DNA of 64,000 nt from an uncultured Lactobacillus sp. (lineage in GTDB: Bacteria; Bacillota; Bacilli; Lactobacillales; Lactobacillaceae), in NCBI GenBank assembly GCA_948500755.1, contig CAOOYH010000003.1:48959-112958 (forward strand), given 5' to 3'. Position numbers and translations under genes: made by a program. Position 1 is the first letter of the stretch; every line of letters starts with the position of its first letter. Below, piece by piece: positions 44,656-52,416 of the stretch. The notes under the pieces were generated by a model. It did not search any database, was not told the DNA's origin, and saw nothing but the letters and a program-made list of their open reading frames with translations.

Positions 44656-46182
44656 ATGAAAGAAAAAACAAGAACTGCCTTATTTTGGTTCATACTTATT
44701 CAGCCATTCTTAGACCTTTATTGGCTCTATAATGGCAAGCTAGCCACGATTTTGCCATTCACACTACCGACAATCATTAGAATTTTAGCAGTGGGAATCT
44801 TAATCGGGATGTTTTTCAGTAAAAAAGACTCCTGGCAAAAGCTTAATAAGCAGAAATGGTTGATTGCCTATCTAATTTTGCTAGTTGTGTATTCAATCTT
44901 TCACTTATTGCATGTGCGCCACTTTAATAGCGTCAATCCGAATGATTACAACTATTCCACCATCAGTGAAATTTTTTATTTAATTAGAATGTTTCTTCCA
45001 CTCAGCGTAATTTACTTTACCCGTGAGTTGAAATTTACTCAAGAAGATTTTAAAAAAGTAATTATGGGATTGTCGGGATTATTTTCCTTTACAATCGTCA
45101 TCAGTAATTTATTTTTAATTTCGCTAAGATCTTATGGCGATGGTTTTATTTCAGCAAATGTTTTTGAGTGGTTTTTTAATCAAAATATTGGCTATTCTCA
45201 TATTGCTTCTAAAGGATTTTTCAATTTTGCCAATATGGTTAGCGCGATTTTGTTCATGTTACTTCCGCTAATGTTTTACTTTATGTTTAAGGAATTTAAC
45301 TGGAAAATCGTTACTTTGAATGCAGTTCAGGCCTTAGCTATGCTAGAAATTGGAACTAAAGTAGCGGCGATCGGTTTAATCGCGGGAATCATCATTACTC
45401 TTTTGATTTACTTTATTCATCGCTTTTTGATAAAAAATGTACATAAAAATACACAGGCTGTTCTAGCAGCTTTAATCATTGAAATTGCATCCCTGGCAAT
45501 TCTTCCTTTCAGCCCTGCAATTCAGCGTTACAACTATGAAATTTACTTAGCTCATCAATCTGACCATGAATTAAAAGATGAAACTAAAGAACTTGAAACA
45601 GGTCTAAAGAAGTATCCTCAAGGTAAAAAGCGTCAGGAATTCTTGCGGACATTTATTAAAGAAAATTACCATTCATACGCACTAAACAAAAAATTCGTTA
45701 CGAAGAGTTATCCATATCAATATGATCCCGAATTCTGGCTATCTATTATGAAACAACCCGGTGAAACACGAATGCAGAATCGCTATCTTGAACGCGCTAT
45801 GCTCGATAAAGTGGTCGCTACTAACAACAATAAGCTTGATAAGTTCATGGGTATTTCTTACACGCGTGAAACTAATATCTTCAATTTAGAGCGTGATTTC
45901 ACTTCACAAATTTATTCCTTAGGATGGTTTGGCATGATTTTGTTTATTGGCCCTTATGTTGCTATCTTGGCCTATGGAATCTTGAAGTGGATCTTAAACA
46001 AAAACAAACGCACTTATCTAATTACATCTATCTTAACTGCGATGGTTTTCATGTTAGCAGCTGCTTTTTCTTCAGGAAACGTAATGGACTTTTTAACGGC
46101 AAGTTTCATCTTGGCATTTGTTAGTGGATTTTTGTTGAAAGAATTTGCTGGTGAGTCAAGAACACAAAGATTATTCAAATAA
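44656..46182 (+). CDS. O-antigen ligase/polymerase-like membrane protein
   Basis: 508 residues with 10-12 transmembrane helices and a large outside loop at about 290-410, between two hydrophobic blocks, as in Wzy/WaaL-type enzymes. YNYSTISEIFYLIRMFLP and the IGTKVAAIGLIAGIIITLLIYF region fit the O-antigen ligase family in lactobacilli. It lies 8 kb from the EPS operon, on the other strand, with its own terminator, so it may join or polymerise a different glycopolymer. AAGAGGA lies near the ATG. Confidence 0.7.
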   Translation: MKEKTRTALFWFILIQPFLDLYWLYNGKLATILPFTLPTIIRILAVGILIGMFFSKKDSWQKLNKQKWLIAYLILLVVYSIFHLLHVRHFNSVNPNDYNYSTISEIFYLIRMFLPLSVIYFTRELKFTQEDFKKVIMGLSGLFSFTIVISNLFLISLRSYGDGFISANVFEWFFNQNIGYSHIASKGFFNFANMVSAILFMLLPLMFYFMFKEFNWKIVTLNAVQALAMLEIGTKVAAIGLIAGIIITLLIYFIHRFLIKNVHKNTQAVLAALIIEIASLAILPFSPAIQRYNYEIYLAHQSDHELKDETKELETGLKKYPQGKKRQEFLRTFIKENYHSYALNKKFVTKSYPYQYDPEFWLSIMKQPGETRMQNRYLERAMLDKVVATNNNKLDKFMGISYTRETNIFNLERDFTSQIYSLGWFGMILFIGPYVAILAYGILKWILNKNKRTYLITSILTAMVFMLAAAFSSGNVMDFLTASFILAFVSGFLLKEFAGESRTQRLFK

Positions 46183-46210
46183 AAAAGACGATCCGAAGAT
46201 CGTCTTTTTT
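46181..46210. terminator. Bidirectional terminator
   Basis: Perfect 13-bp stem AAAAAAGACGATC / GATCGTCTTTTTT with loop CGAA between convergent genes. Confidence 0.85.
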
Positions 46211-46216
46211 ATATTT

Positions 46217-46843
46217 TTAACTACGTTTTTGTTTAACAAAAGTTGAATCAGGAATTCGAATCAAGTAATACTGCGTCGCAATTCTTCCTGCATGCATTCC
46301 AATTCCATTTTGCCAGTTCTTCTTGTAGCGTGCTGTGTAGATTGCCACATATGCTCTTTGATACTTTTCATCCATTTGTTTCAATTTCTTCAATTCGTAT
46401 GGAATCTTTTCTGCATTAACGCTCATCGGATTATTGCCATAAGATACGGTCGCATAATCACTGGAGACGGTAATTTTACTACCAGCGCGATAATAAGTAT
46501 AAGTTTGAGAACCGTTTTTTTTCTTAGAAGAATTGATAGTCACATAACTTGAATTACCTGAGCCAGTATTCATAATCAATGGTTCATATTTCACACTAGA
46601 AGTGATGCGGCTTGTATCATCGAGGTTAGGGTTATCCAGTGCTGTCTGATTAAACATCCAGAGGGCAGCCACAATAAAAATTACAATTTCAACCACATCT
46701 AAAATAAAGTTCGGCCAATTAAAACGTTGGTGTTTCTTAATAATCATTTCGATTCGTCTACGACGAATATTTTGAATAATAAACACTAAATAAAGGATGA
46801 CAATGACCCATAATAAAATCCCGAGCAAGTTCCAACTAATCAT
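46217..46843 (-). CDS. Membrane protein, LVIS_2131-like family
   Basis: 208 residues. Two membrane helices (about 5-24 and 45-66) with a basic loop RRRRIEMIIKKHQRF between them, then an outside domain ending in YLIRIPDSTFVKQKRS. The pattern fits a conserved lactobacillus membrane protein family of unknown role (LVIS_2131 type). It is divergent from nrdI. Confidence 0.5.
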   Translation of the reverse strand: MISWNLLGILLWVIVILYLVFIIQNIRRRRIEMIIKKHQRFNWPNFILDVVEIVIFIVAALWMFNQTALDNPNLDDTSRITSSVKYEPLIMNTGSGNSSYVTINSSKKKNGSQTYTYYRAGSKITVSSDYATVSYGNNPMSVNAEKIPYELKKLKQMDEKYQRAYVAIYTARYKKNWQNGIGMHAGRIATQYYLIRIPDSTFVKQKRS

Positions 46844-46959
46844 ATTGACTGCCCCTTTCTATGGTTTTAATTATATGTTTTTTTTCCTAACTAAACAATT
46901 GAAACATGACCAATGAAGTGGGAAAATGAACTTGTGATAGTTTATATTTAGGAAAAATT

Positions 46960-47403
46960 ATGGTAGCAATAGCATTTTATTCAATTACTGGGCAAACTAA
47001 GAAATTTGTTGTCAAGACAGGCTTAGAGGCCCATGAAATCGACGATGCGTGGCCACAATATGATATGGGAGAAGACTACATTCTTATTACACCTTCCTAT
47101 CAGGATTTTATGATGGATTCGCTTGTTGATTTTTTAAATTATAAAGATAATAAAAAACACCTAGTTGGAATTATTGGTTGTGGCAACCGAAACTTTAACG
47201 ATTTATTTGCGCAAACCGCCAAAAAACTATCGGTTACTCTTAAAGTTCCAATACTTTATTTAATGGAATTTAGTGGGACAGATAAGGACGTGAAAAATGT
47301 CCGCAAAATTGTTAGAGGACTTGCAAAGGGTCAAAGTACGAAAGAGGTACAAAAGCCCAAAGAAATGCGTGGAAATATTAGCTTTTTAAGTGACTACAGG
47401 TAA
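46960..47403 (+). CDS. nrdI: Ribonucleotide reductase flavoprotein NrdI
   Basis: 147 residues, flavodoxin-like. The FMN phosphate loop reads YSITGQTKKFV (residues 7-17) where NrdI usually has YSSxTGNTxRF. The other NrdI block, VGIIGCGNRNFNDLFAQTAKKL, and the following PILYLMEFSGTDKDVKNVRKIV are well kept. NrdI feeds oxidant or superoxide to NrdF during cofactor assembly. It ends two bases before nrdF, so the pair is cotranscribed. nrdE and nrdH are not in the window. Confidence 0.85.
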   Translation: MVAIAFYSITGQTKKFVVKTGLEAHEIDDAWPQYDMGEDYILITPSYQDFMMDSLVDFLNYKDNKKHLVGIIGCGNRNFNDLFAQTAKKLSVTLKVPILYLMEFSGTDKDVKNVRKIVRGLAKGQSTKEVQKPKEMRGNISFLSDYR

Positions 47404-47405
47404 TA

Positions 47406-48338
47406 ATGACGAAGAAATATAGAACAATAAATTGGAATAAAATTGAAAATCGAATAGATTTTTCCGCTTGGTTCCGTTTAAATGACATTATTTGGGAGCC
47501 GGCTCGAGTTCCAGTTCATAAAGATAAAGATGAATTTAATAATTTAGAGCCCGTTATTCAAGATACCTTCTTGAAATCCTTTAGCTCTTTGGCATTTCTC
47601 TCCAGTTTACAAGTTAAAATTGGAGACGATATTGTCAAAAAAGATTCCGCAACTCAACTTGAATACTCTGTTTTTAATGCTTTGGCTTACTTGGAGGCAA
47701 TTGCTAATCGAGGCTATAACTATGTAATCCAAACTTTAGCAGATCCAACACAAGTTGACAGCATGATTGAGTGGGCTGAAAATTCTGATATTTTGCAGGA
47801 TATTGCCACTTTAATTGGGGATGTCTATTTAAAAGGGAGTGTTTTGCAAAAGAAGATTGCCTTGTCTTTTGTAGAAATGGCAGTCTATCATGCAGATTAT
47901 TACACCCCTCTTTACATTTTTGGAGAAGGTAAATTAGTACGCTCGGCCGAAATTATCAAATTAGCTATTCGGAGTACCTCCTTTAATGCAATGTACCCTG
48001 GCGTTAAATTTAGAGCTTCATTTGATAATTTATCTAAAGAAAAGCAAGATGATTTGAAAGTTTGGATTGATACTTTTATAGCTAATTTAGCTAGCTTAGT
48101 CGAAAAGCACATCGACGAACTTTACACGAATTGTGGATGGAATAATGAGGTAAAGCATTATTTCCGCTATACCATTAACAAAAATTACATGAACTTGGGA
48201 TTTCCTACTCCTTACCCTGATGATGCCAATACCATCAATCCTACCATTCAACGAGGAGTCATTAAGAGTGCTGATTTTGAAGATTTCTTCTATTATCAAA
48301 ACAGCAATCGTCTTACTGACTTTCATGAAGAACAATAA
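47406..48338 (+). CDS. nrdF: NrdF-like R2 subunit lacking four of six metal ligands
   Basis: 310 residues, helical ferritin-like R2 fold of class Ib ribonucleotide reductase; it aligns to NrdF without gaps, one residue behind the Salmonella/E. coli numbering. The six expected metal ligands read: D67 is Ser66, E98 is Glu97, H101 is Ala100, E158 is Glu157, E192 is Thr191, H195 is Asn194. The radical Tyr105 is kept as Tyr104. The C-terminus is short (NRLTDFHEEQ), without the usual acidic-aromatic tail that docks on NrdE. A dimetal site is therefore unlikely. Metal-free class Ie R2 proteins are known, with other replacements; this could be one, or a repurposed R2. Confidence 0.85.
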   Translation: MTKKYRTINWNKIENRIDFSAWFRLNDIIWEPARVPVHKDKDEFNNLEPVIQDTFLKSFSSLAFLSSLQVKIGDDIVKKDSATQLEYSVFNALAYLEAIANRGYNYVIQTLADPTQVDSMIEWAENSDILQDIATLIGDVYLKGSVLQKKIALSFVEMAVYHADYYTPLYIFGEGKLVRSAEIIKLAIRSTSFNAMYPGVKFRASFDNLSKEKQDDLKVWIDTFIANLASLVEKHIDELYTNCGWNNEVKHYFRYTINKNYMNLGFPTPYPDDANTINPTIQRGVIKSADFEDFFYYQNSNRLTDFHEEQ

Positions 48339-48363
48339 AAAGAAGCCATCCGGCTTCTTTTTT
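48337..48363 (+). terminator. Terminator of nrdIF
   Basis: AAAAGAAGCC / GGCTTCTTTT with loop ATCC and a T run, right at the nrdF stop. Confidence 0.85.
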
Positions 48364-48387
48364 GTTTGGAAGGATTCTTTAAGTAAA

Positions 48388-48422
48388 AAAATCAGCAAGA
48401 TATATTTTGTCTTGCTGATTTT
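48388..48422 (-). terminator. Terminator of the toxin-antitoxin pair
   Basis: AAATCAGCAAG / CTTGCTGATTT hairpin with T run on the minus strand, overlapping the toxin stop. Confidence 0.8.
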
Positions 48423-48771
48423 AGAAAAACTGACTAATAATTTGTCTTATTTTTTTAATTTCATCTAAAGTAAGTTTGTCTTTTAAATCACTGCAAATAC
48501 GCTTTTTAGGATCAACCGTTCGCATATGTTGCAATAATACGGTACCATAGACTTTCTTGTTTTCTAAAGTATAAAACAAAGGTGACTTTTGATATTTTTC
48601 TTCTTTTTGATATTTATCAGAAGAAGAAATTGGCATTACAATCACCGTATTAAAAATCCTATTATATTGATTATTACTAATAATTACACATGGTCTTACT
48701 TTTTTCATTTCTGACCCTAGCGATGGATTAAGATCGAAAAAATAAATATCTCCTTGCTTATATTTATTCAT
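48421..48771 (-). CDS. mazF: MazF/PemK-type mRNA interferase toxin
   Basis: 116 residues. YKQGDIYFFDLNPSLGSEMKKVRPCVIISNNQYN and TVIVMPISSS are the MazF/PemK fold signatures, with the catalytic Arg (VRP) and Ser/Thr (PISS). It cuts mRNA at short sequences when free of antitoxin. I start at ATG 48771, whose A is shared with the antitoxin stop (TAATG); upstream in-frame codons lie inside the antitoxin. Confidence 0.88.
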   Translation of the reverse strand: MNKYKQGDIYFFDLNPSLGSEMKKVRPCVIISNNQYNRIFNTVIVMPISSSDKYQKEEKYQKSPLFYTLENKKVYGTVLLQHMRTVDPKKRICSDLKDKLTLDEIKKIRQIISQFF

Positions 48772-49022
48772 TAATTTATCCTTTCTTCCCCAATATCTGG
48801 GCCCCAATTAATTTCAGGGGTGTCAATACTTCCATATTTCTTGCGTTGCTCTTCAACAATATCCCATAAATTATTAGTTTTAGGCTTTTCAATGGTAATC
48901 GGTTTATCATCAGAAATGTTAAAAACAACAGTTTTGTCTGAATCACCAAGTTCTAATTTATCACGCAATATTTTAGGGAGAGTGATTTGATTTTTGCTAG
49001 TAATTTTTGCTGAGACTTGCAT
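48771..49022 (-). CDS. AbrB/MazE-type antitoxin
   Basis: 83 residues. The N-terminal swapped-hairpin domain (VSAKITSKNQITLPKILRDKLELG) binds DNA and represses the operon; the C-terminal tail (NLWDIVEEQRKKYGSIDTPEINW) should wrap the toxin. GGAGGAAT precedes the ATG. One-base stop/start overlap with the toxin fixes the pair ratio by coupling. Confidence 0.85.
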   Translation of the reverse strand: MQVSAKITSKNQITLPKILRDKLELGDSDKTVVFNISDDKPITIEKPKTNNLWDIVEEQRKKYGSIDTPEINWGPDIGEERIN

Positions 49023-49135
49023 ACAAATTCCTCCTTACTTTTTCTTACATTATATCATATTTTGACGAGGTAAATTTAAAAGTATTTTGGAAAAAGTCTA
49101 TTTTTAGTTAATTTTTGGCTTTTCCTCAAAAGAAA

Positions 49136-49163
49136 GATCCTATCAAAATGATTTGATAGGATC
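49136..49163 (-). terminator. Long perfect hairpin, likely terminator
   Basis: Perfect 12-bp stem GATCCTATCAAA / TTTGATAGGATC with loop ATGA; on the minus strand it is followed by a T-rich run, fitting the gene ending at 49216. Confidence 0.7.
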
Positions 49164-49215
49164 CAAGATTTTAGTAGGGTCTTTTAATTTCTGAGTTTTT
49201 CCAGACACTTTTATT

Positions 49216-49740
49216 TTATTTACTTTTTTTGGTAGTAGTTTTCTTAGTTGTTGTTTTCTTGGCTGTCGTCTTTTCAGGTTTCTTATATTCACGAATTACT
49301 TGCAACTTATCCATAATTGCATCAACCATCATATTACTGATCGCTTCTGGATCAGCTTCAATTTGCGTTTCTGTTGCAATTTGATCAATTCTAAAATGAG
49401 AAACATTTATATATTCTGAACGAGTTTCAAAATAAACATTCAAAGCATAATCAACACCTTCATCAAAGAAGTTGGAGATCTTTTTATAATTACTATAAGG
49501 CAAGTTGATGATGTTTGTTTCCAGCGCAAAAGTTACCGGTCTTCTTCCAGTTAAAGCAAGCTGCGTTTGCACCAATGAATCATGCTTAAAGGCAGCTACT
49601 ACCTCTTTAACCATCTTGTCAGTATAAACCTTCAGCTTCTTCTTTGACTTGCTTACATCTGCATATTTTACAGTTTCAAGATCTTGAATGTATTCTTGAT
49701 TTTCAATTTTATCAATTAAGTCTTTTAAATTAATTTCCAA
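49216..49740 (-). CDS. Hypothetical protein with Lys-Thr repeat tail
   Basis: 174 residues, cytoplasmic. A mixed alpha/beta region (1-150) includes VQTQLALTGRRPVTFALETNIINLPYSNYKKI and is followed by a repeated KKTTTKKTTTKK tail of the kind that often binds nucleic acid. No family recognised. It lies 193 bases upstream of the antitoxin on the same strand and is separated from it by the hairpin at 49136. Confidence 0.55.
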   Translation of the reverse strand: MEINLKDLIDKIENQEYIQDLETVKYADVSKSKKKLKVYTDKMVKEVVAAFKHDSLVQTQLALTGRRPVTFALETNIINLPYSNYKKISNFFDEGVDYALNVYFETRSEYINVSHFRIDQIATETQIEADPEAISNMMVDAIMDKLQVIREYKKPEKTTAKKTTTKKTTTKKSK

Positions 49741-49858
49741 AACGTATTGTCCTTTGATCTAAATTTGAGTTTTTCTAAGTATTACCTTACTCAACTTTTA
49801 AGTTAAATACAACTATAAGTCGTTTCAAAAATACATAAAATGTGCTTAAATACTAGCC

Positions 49859-50587
49859 ATGGAAACAAAAACAAGATCTCAAATGAGAAAATCACGCAAT
49901 AAAAATTGGATTAATATTCTCTGTATCTTACTTGCAGTAGGATTGCTGGGAGCTTTTCTCAATTTTAACAAAATCAAGAAAAATTGGGACTGGATCACAA
50001 TGAAGCCAAGGCAAGAATTGAACGTTCCTTTAGAAAAACAACTTCCTGATTTGCCTAATGGATGTGAAGTGACCTCTCTCTCCATGCTTTTAAACTATTA
50101 TCACATCAATGTTTCAAAGGATAAACTTGCACAAAACATCAAGCATGTTTCATCCTTTACAGATAATGGACAATATCGAGGCAATCCTCATGAAGGCTTT
50201 GTTGGCTACATGAGCATCGCAAATGCTGGCTGGTGTGTTTATAACGAACCGCTCTATAATGTTGCTCGCAAATATACTGACCGCATTCAAAACGCAACCG
50301 GCTCCAGTTTTACTCATGTTCTCAGCCTTGTTTCAAGCGGGCATCCCGTGATGATTATTACTACCTTGCATTTTAATAAGGTAAACGACATGCAAACTTG
50401 GAAGACAAAGCAAGGGAATGTCAATGTAACACCATCTTCTCATGCCTGTGTGATTACAGGTTATGATAAAAAGAAGCGCGTAGTATATGTAAATGACCCG
50501 TATGGCGTTAAAAATAGAGCTGTCTCATGGAATAATATCGAAGCTAGTTACAACCAGCAAGGACGTCAAGCCTTGTACATCAACTAA
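49859..50587 (+). CDS. C39-like cysteine peptidase, membrane-anchored
   Basis: 242 residues. Basic start, one membrane helix at about 18-36, then a papain-like C39_2-type domain outside: PDLPNGCEVTSLSMLLNYY with the nucleophile Cys at about 69, SHACVITGYD with the His at about 195, and YVNDPYG with the third residue. No bacteriocin transporter is nearby, so it is more likely a wall-associated peptidase than a leader peptidase. Weak Shine-Dalgarno sequence. Confidence 0.75.
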   Translation: METKTRSQMRKSRNKNWINILCILLAVGLLGAFLNFNKIKKNWDWITMKPRQELNVPLEKQLPDLPNGCEVTSLSMLLNYYHINVSKDKLAQNIKHVSSFTDNGQYRGNPHEGFVGYMSIANAGWCVYNEPLYNVARKYTDRIQNATGSSFTHVLSLVSSGHPVMIITTLHFNKVNDMQTWKTKQGNVNVTPSSHACVITGYDKKKRVVYVNDPYGVKNRAVSWNNIEASYNQQGRQALYIN

Positions 50588-50622
50588 AAAAAGACCAAGA
50601 ACAATAAAGTTCCTGGTCTTTT
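50567..50622. repeat. Direct repeat copy 1: C39 gene 3' end plus terminator
   Basis: 56 bases beginning CAAGCCTTGTACATCAACT are repeated at 50941-50995 with one indel and one substitution. This copy holds the last codons of the C39 gene and its terminator (AAAAAAGACCAAGAAC / GTTCCTGGTCTTTTTT, 50586-50624). Confidence 0.85.
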
Positions 50623-50624
50623 TT
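50586..50624. terminator. Terminator of the C39 gene
   Basis: Long stem (AAAGACCAAGAAC / GTTCCTGGTCTTT with one mismatch) and T runs on both strands, serving the C39 gene and the facing small pseudogene. Confidence 0.85.
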
Positions 50625-50876
50625 ACTTATACTTGCGTCGGTTAGGATTCTTAACTGAATAATCATAAGTCTTATTAAACTCGATCACAAAGATGCACGC
50701 TACAAGTGCCACTCCATTATGATCCACTTAAAGATTATGCTGATAACAGATTTAGTACCTATCAACTTAAGTAGGGCATCGATACACTCAAAATCGAAAA
50801 AAATATATAATGCACTATCAATTACCATCAAAATACTCAACCAGATAGCTAATATCTTTAAAAATTTTCTTCTCAT
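50623..50876 (-). pseudogene. Frameshifted small membrane protein
   Basis: From ATG 50876 (GGTGA upstream) the frame reads MRRKFLKILAIWLSILMVID and ends early in TAG. A second frame then continues NGVALVACIFVIEFNKTYDY and ends KNPNRRKYK at 50625. The two parts make sense as one two-helix membrane protein broken by a frameshift. Family unknown. Confidence 0.45.
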
Positions 50877-50940
50877 TTGGAATCACCACGCACTCATCTA
50901 ATTATTTTGCACATAATTATATTCCAACCAAAAAGAATAG

Positions 50941-50995
50941 CAAGCCTTGTACATCAACTAAAAAAGACCAAGAACCATAAAGTTCCTGGTCTTTT
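50941..50995. repeat. Direct repeat copy 2 with terminator
   Basis: 55 bases nearly identical to 50567-50622, here without a C39 gene before it. Its hairpin (50959-50995) could end transcription from the right. Confidence 0.85.
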
Positions 50996-51150
50996 AACTC
51001 AAGGCACATTTTCAAAAGAAAATATGTGGACACTTCCTGTTCACATCAGGGTTGTCCAACATCAGCACTTCCCGTGCCTGCTATTTAAAGTAGATGTCCT
51101 CTATCTCAAAAATATCCGCATCTCGCGTTGTTTTTCTCGACTCGTCATTA
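50950..51150 (-). ncRNA. Possible small structured RNA
   Basis: About 200 bases without a gene. On the minus strand a TATAAT lies near 51155-51160, followed by hairpins GCAC/GTGC with loop GGGAA, CCTG/CAGG inside GGACA/TGTCC, and CACATATTTTC / GAAAATGTG, then the repeated terminator. This looks like an RNA gene, or the structured 3' end of the ThrE-type operon. No known family recognised. Confidence 0.35.
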
Positions 51151-51153
51151 GTA

Positions 51154-51624
51154 TTATAGCTTAATTTTGCGCTTCTTGTAAAACTTTTTAACTCGGTAGA
51201 ACATTTCAGTAAACATGGTGGCAAGTAAAATTCCTAAAGCAATCGAACACGTTACAATTCCAACCCGTAAAAACGAAGCTTCTGCGTCAAATACATTGCC
51301 ATTTACGAGAGCTCGCACCGCTTGATAAGCTGGCACTCCGGGTACAAGCGGAACTAAGGCCGGAATATTAAAAACTGTCACTGGGCATTTTTTAATTCGG
51401 GCAAAAAACAAACCCAAAATTCCAATCACAAAGGCGCCCATTAAATTAGACAGCATTCTTCCCATTTGAGCTTTAGTAATAAACCAGCACACCATCCAGC
51501 CAACCGTTCCACTAACTCCTGCAAGATTCAAGGCACGGTGTGGCACATTGATCGTCAGCGCAAAACCCACTGAAGCAACATAGGAAAAGACAATATTAAT
51601 AATAATCTGCATGTATATTGGCAT
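51154..51624 (-). CDS. Threonine/serine exporter, C-terminal (ThrE2/DUF3815) subunit
   Basis: 156 residues, four to five membrane helices. The pattern LNLAGVSGTVGWMVCWFI and FNIPALVPLVPGVPAYQAVRALVNG is the ThrE C-terminal (DUF3815) domain. It works with the DUF1212 subunit encoded two bases upstream; in Corynebacterium both halves are fused in ThrE. It exports threonine/serine or small related molecules. Confidence 0.85.
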   Translation of the reverse strand: MPIYMQIIINIVFSYVASVGFALTINVPHRALNLAGVSGTVGWMVCWFITKAQMGRMLSNLMGAFVIGILGLFFARIKKCPVTVFNIPALVPLVPGVPAYQAVRALVNGNVFDAEASFLRVGIVTCSIALGILLATMFTEMFYRVKKFYKKRKIKL

Positions 51625-51626
51625 CT

Positions 51627-52400
51627 TTACGCTCCCATAAACTTAATCACAATCGCTACGCCGCCACCTAAGGCAATTGCCGTTAAAGTGGCTTCAAATA
51701 ATCTTACGATCCCCGATAACAAGTCCCCCATGAACAAATCTCGCAAAGCATTAGTAAAAGCCAGCCCCGGAACTAAGGTCATCAGCGCCCCAATTAAAAT
51801 ATTATCTACAATGGTTTGCGGAAATAATGCTTTGATAATAATCGCAATAATGCTCATCACTATGGCTGCAATTAATTCAGACAAAAATCGTACTTTAGTA
51901 AAGCGTTTGAAGTAAACATAGGCTAAGTACCCTAATGCACCAACTAGAGCAGCTGCCGGAAAGTCAATCCAATCATAATCATCCATAAAAAGTACCATTA
52001 AGGTTGAACTTAAGACTGCAGCTCCTATTACTTGCATCCATAAAGGAAAAGCAGGCGTCTTAGTTTCCACGTTTGCTATCTTGTTATGCAATTGGATCAA
52101 ATCTATTTTTTTATTAGCAAATTCACGCGACAATTCATTTACTCGATCCACCAATTCTAAATTAATGTTTCGATCACGAATTTGCTTCATCTGGGACAAG
52201 TTTCCCCCATCTAAACTCATAAACACACAAGTTGGTGTGGCAAAAACTCGAGGATCATCTACACCGGCATTTTTTGCAATTCTGAGCATCGTATCTTCCA
52301 CACGGTACATTTCGCTACCGCCTTCGATCATTAAACGCCCAGCCAGTAAACAGATATCTAGTATCTCTTGATAAAACTTCGCATCATGTTTGTTAGCCAT
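51627..52400 (-). CDS. Threonine/serine exporter, N-terminal (ThrE1/DUF1212) subunit
   Basis: 257 residues. Cytoplasmic part with AGRLMIEGGSEMYRVEDTMLRIAKNAG and VFATPTCVFMSLDG, then five membrane helices with LVPGLAFTNALRDLFMGDLLSGIVRLFEA, the DUF1212 hallmark. Pairs with the following gene. Confidence 0.88.
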   Translation of the reverse strand: MANKHDAKFYQEILDICLLAGRLMIEGGSEMYRVEDTMLRIAKNAGVDDPRVFATPTCVFMSLDGGNLSQMKQIRDRNINLELVDRVNELSREFANKKIDLIQLHNKIANVETKTPAFPLWMQVIGAAVLSSTLMVLFMDDYDWIDFPAAALVGALGYLAYVYFKRFTKVRFLSELIAAIVMSIIAIIIKALFPQTIVDNILIGALMTLVPGLAFTNALRDLFMGDLLSGIVRLFEATLTAIALGGGVAIVIKFMGA

Positions 52401-52416
52401 AATTTTACCTACAAAA

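Noticed and set aside
47406..48338. Ordinary class Ib NrdF
   Set aside because: The gap-free alignment leaves only two of six metal ligands, so the standard dimetal site cannot form.
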